The notes below the pieces were generated by a model. It saw only the letters and a program-made list of their open reading frames with translations, was not told the origin of the DNA and did not search any database. Shown here piece by piece: positions 62,593 to 64,000 of a stretch of DNA of 64,000 nt (position 1 is its first letter; each line of letters opens with the position of its first letter). The translations under genes and the position numbers were made by a program. Origin of the DNA: Spraguea lophii (taxonomy: Eukaryota; Microsporidia; Spragueidae). The DNA is taken from NCBI GenBank assembly GCA_001887945.1, contig LDOQ01000320.1, positions 92,713 through 156,712 of the forward strand, in the 5' to 3' direction.

Positions 62593-64000
62593 TGTTATCT
62601 TGTTATAATTTACATTACATTTATATTTGTTTAAAATAAGAAATAAAGTAATTTTCTAACAACACTTTGATTATATCTAAAACTTCTTGATGGTTGTACA
62701 TCATTATAATCCAAAGCAGAAATTCTTTAAGAAATATCATAATCTTATTTATTCCACCCGAGCTTTTTATATATTTATATATAAAACACAATGATAATTA
62801 TTATGATTTTTTTCTACTTTAATTAATATTTTTTATTTTTTTGAAGAATTTCTAAGATATTTCATAATAAGTTAGTATACAATTACCAATCAAGTTTGAT
62901 TGTTTTTTTTGATTTACACGATCAATATATTGTCACTATATAATATTATTTGAGAATAAACACATGTATCATAAATTATAAAGATGATTATTAGTTTTTT
63001 AGCAGGAATTTTTACAGTTAATACTTGATTTATATTCAAAGATTTTTAGACATTTAAAAGAAATATTAAAACCTAACAATTAGTTAATGTTTAATAGATA
63101 TAAAAAATATAACAATACAGATATAAATGTATTATAATCACTGTCATGTTGATCATACAAAGTTTTTTAATAAACATTCTTCAAGAAAAGTGAATTTTTA
63201 TATAAATTATATAACAAGTATAAACTAATAATATTTAACGTTTATAAACAATTATATATCATTTCAAAACAAAATAAAAATATATAACCTAACCTAATTT
63301 ATAGACATATTTAATTAAGTGTTCCTTCTCACTCTTATCAAGGGCAAAAAATAAAAAAAAATTCTGGATATATATTAATTTATATAAGAAATTCTTTTAT
63401 ACGTATTATTTTAAACATATTATACATATAAATAAAAGGATTCTCTTCCAACATTAATGTATATTTTTTTTATTTTATTATAAATATTGTTTTTTCTATT
63501 ATAAAATTTATTGATTTTTTATTCTCAAAAATAATATTAATAAAACAAAAACAATTTCGTAAATCAATAAAAAAATCAAAGAAAATTTTACAATAAAAAT
63601 TAAAATAACTATAAAAAGTTATGATATCTTTTGATATATTTTATTTTTTTGCTAAACTATATATAAATATATTTCTATTTATTTGATAAATATCTTGATA
63701 AAATATTATAAAAAAAATAAAATAAAAAATATTTTTGTATTTCTATTTATTTTCAAACGTGTTTTATTGACTATATTATAATTGTAATTATATGTAACAT
63801 CCTAAATTTTGTAAAACTATTCGAAAAGTCATTACCTTTATCTGCCCACTTTCTTATATAGTTAAAGAATATATTACAAATATTACATATTTTGTGTGAA
63901 ATGATTGACAGTTTAAATCATTATTTCAGGTACTTCAAAACATTTTTTTATAATTTTGTTTTTCGAGTTATTTTTATGTAAATTTGAAACTATCCTAATT
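62593..64000. other. Duplicated spacer running off the window
   Basis: It corresponds to about 54171-55650 of the first unit. It has only short broken frames; it ends about 70-100 bp before the expected position of a copy of the LRR gene start. Confidence 0.55.

Larger units (their letters stand above)
59225..64000. repeat. Decayed tandem copy of the region from about 50660 to 55650
   Basis: The two segments match in order over their whole length: spacer, eRF1, divergent promoter, DRG1, spacer, SINE, long spacer. The offset is about 8540 at eRF1, 8440 within DRG1 and 8390-8415 beyond, so small deletions have accumulated in the second copy. The copy continues past position 64000. Confidence 0.9.

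Noticed and set aside
1..64000. CRISPR arrays, rRNA genes, bacterial operon features
   Set aside because: No regularly spaced repeats of that type, no rRNA-like stretch, and the gene content is eukaryotic.

Overview
This window looks like a piece of a microsporidian genome, most likely from the Nosema/Vairimorpha side of the group. The evidence is direct but circumstantial: the DNA is extremely A+T-rich; the genes have no recognisable introns; the conserved proteins are eukaryotic, short or divergent (eRF1, DRG1, uL3, uL29, CCT-eta, eIF4G, RTF1, VPS13); and most recognisable genes carry the microsporidian start signal, a run of C (CCC, CCCC, CCCTTA, CCCATA) or G directly upstream of the ATG. 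I used that signal to choose several starts. The species is an inference.

Layout. 1-6300 is an accessory zone: a SINE, a decayed Merlin-type transposase, a predicted secreted protein, a decayed integrase, a small secreted protein and a second Merlin remnant. 6312-25122 is a core block: a multi-pass Yip1-like protein, CCT-eta, a SEL1/HRD3-like protein and a giant VPS13 (all minus), a relic-filled gap, RTF1 (plus), a 34-codon ORF and eIF4G (minus). 25348-33300 is rich in mobile elements: a Lys/Asn-rich secreted protein, a frameshifted Tc1 element that seems to have landed in an older SINE, small secreted proteins, an L-type lectin, and an intact MULE flanked by perfect 79-bp direct repeats. 33655-42400 holds uL29, transketolase, an AAAP amino-acid transporter and a CSL4-like exosome subunit among SINE relics. 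42630-47000 holds a heptad-repeat protein, a young SINE with a 15-bp target duplication, profilin and small unknown genes. 48656-58387 holds uL3, a degenerate calcineurin B, the divergent pair eRF1/DRG1 and a large secreted leucine-rich-repeat protein.

59225-64000 is a decayed tandem copy of roughly 50660-55650: it contains an eRF1 pseudogene, a DRG1 pseudogene, the duplicated SINE and the duplicated downstream spacer, and runs off the window just before the place where a second LRR gene copy would lie.

The most interesting system is a dispersed, tRNA-headed SINE family (about ten copies of different ages in 64 kb, about 450-500 bp when complete). The best copy, 43527-44023, has exact A- and B-box promoter motifs, a 3' homopolymer tail and a 15-bp target-site duplication. 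Together with at least four Merlin-type relics, a Tc1, a MULE and an rve-integrase relic, it shows a genome shaped by several waves of transposition. The genes themselves are mostly translation, protein folding and trafficking, membrane and secreted functions, with no obvious operons.
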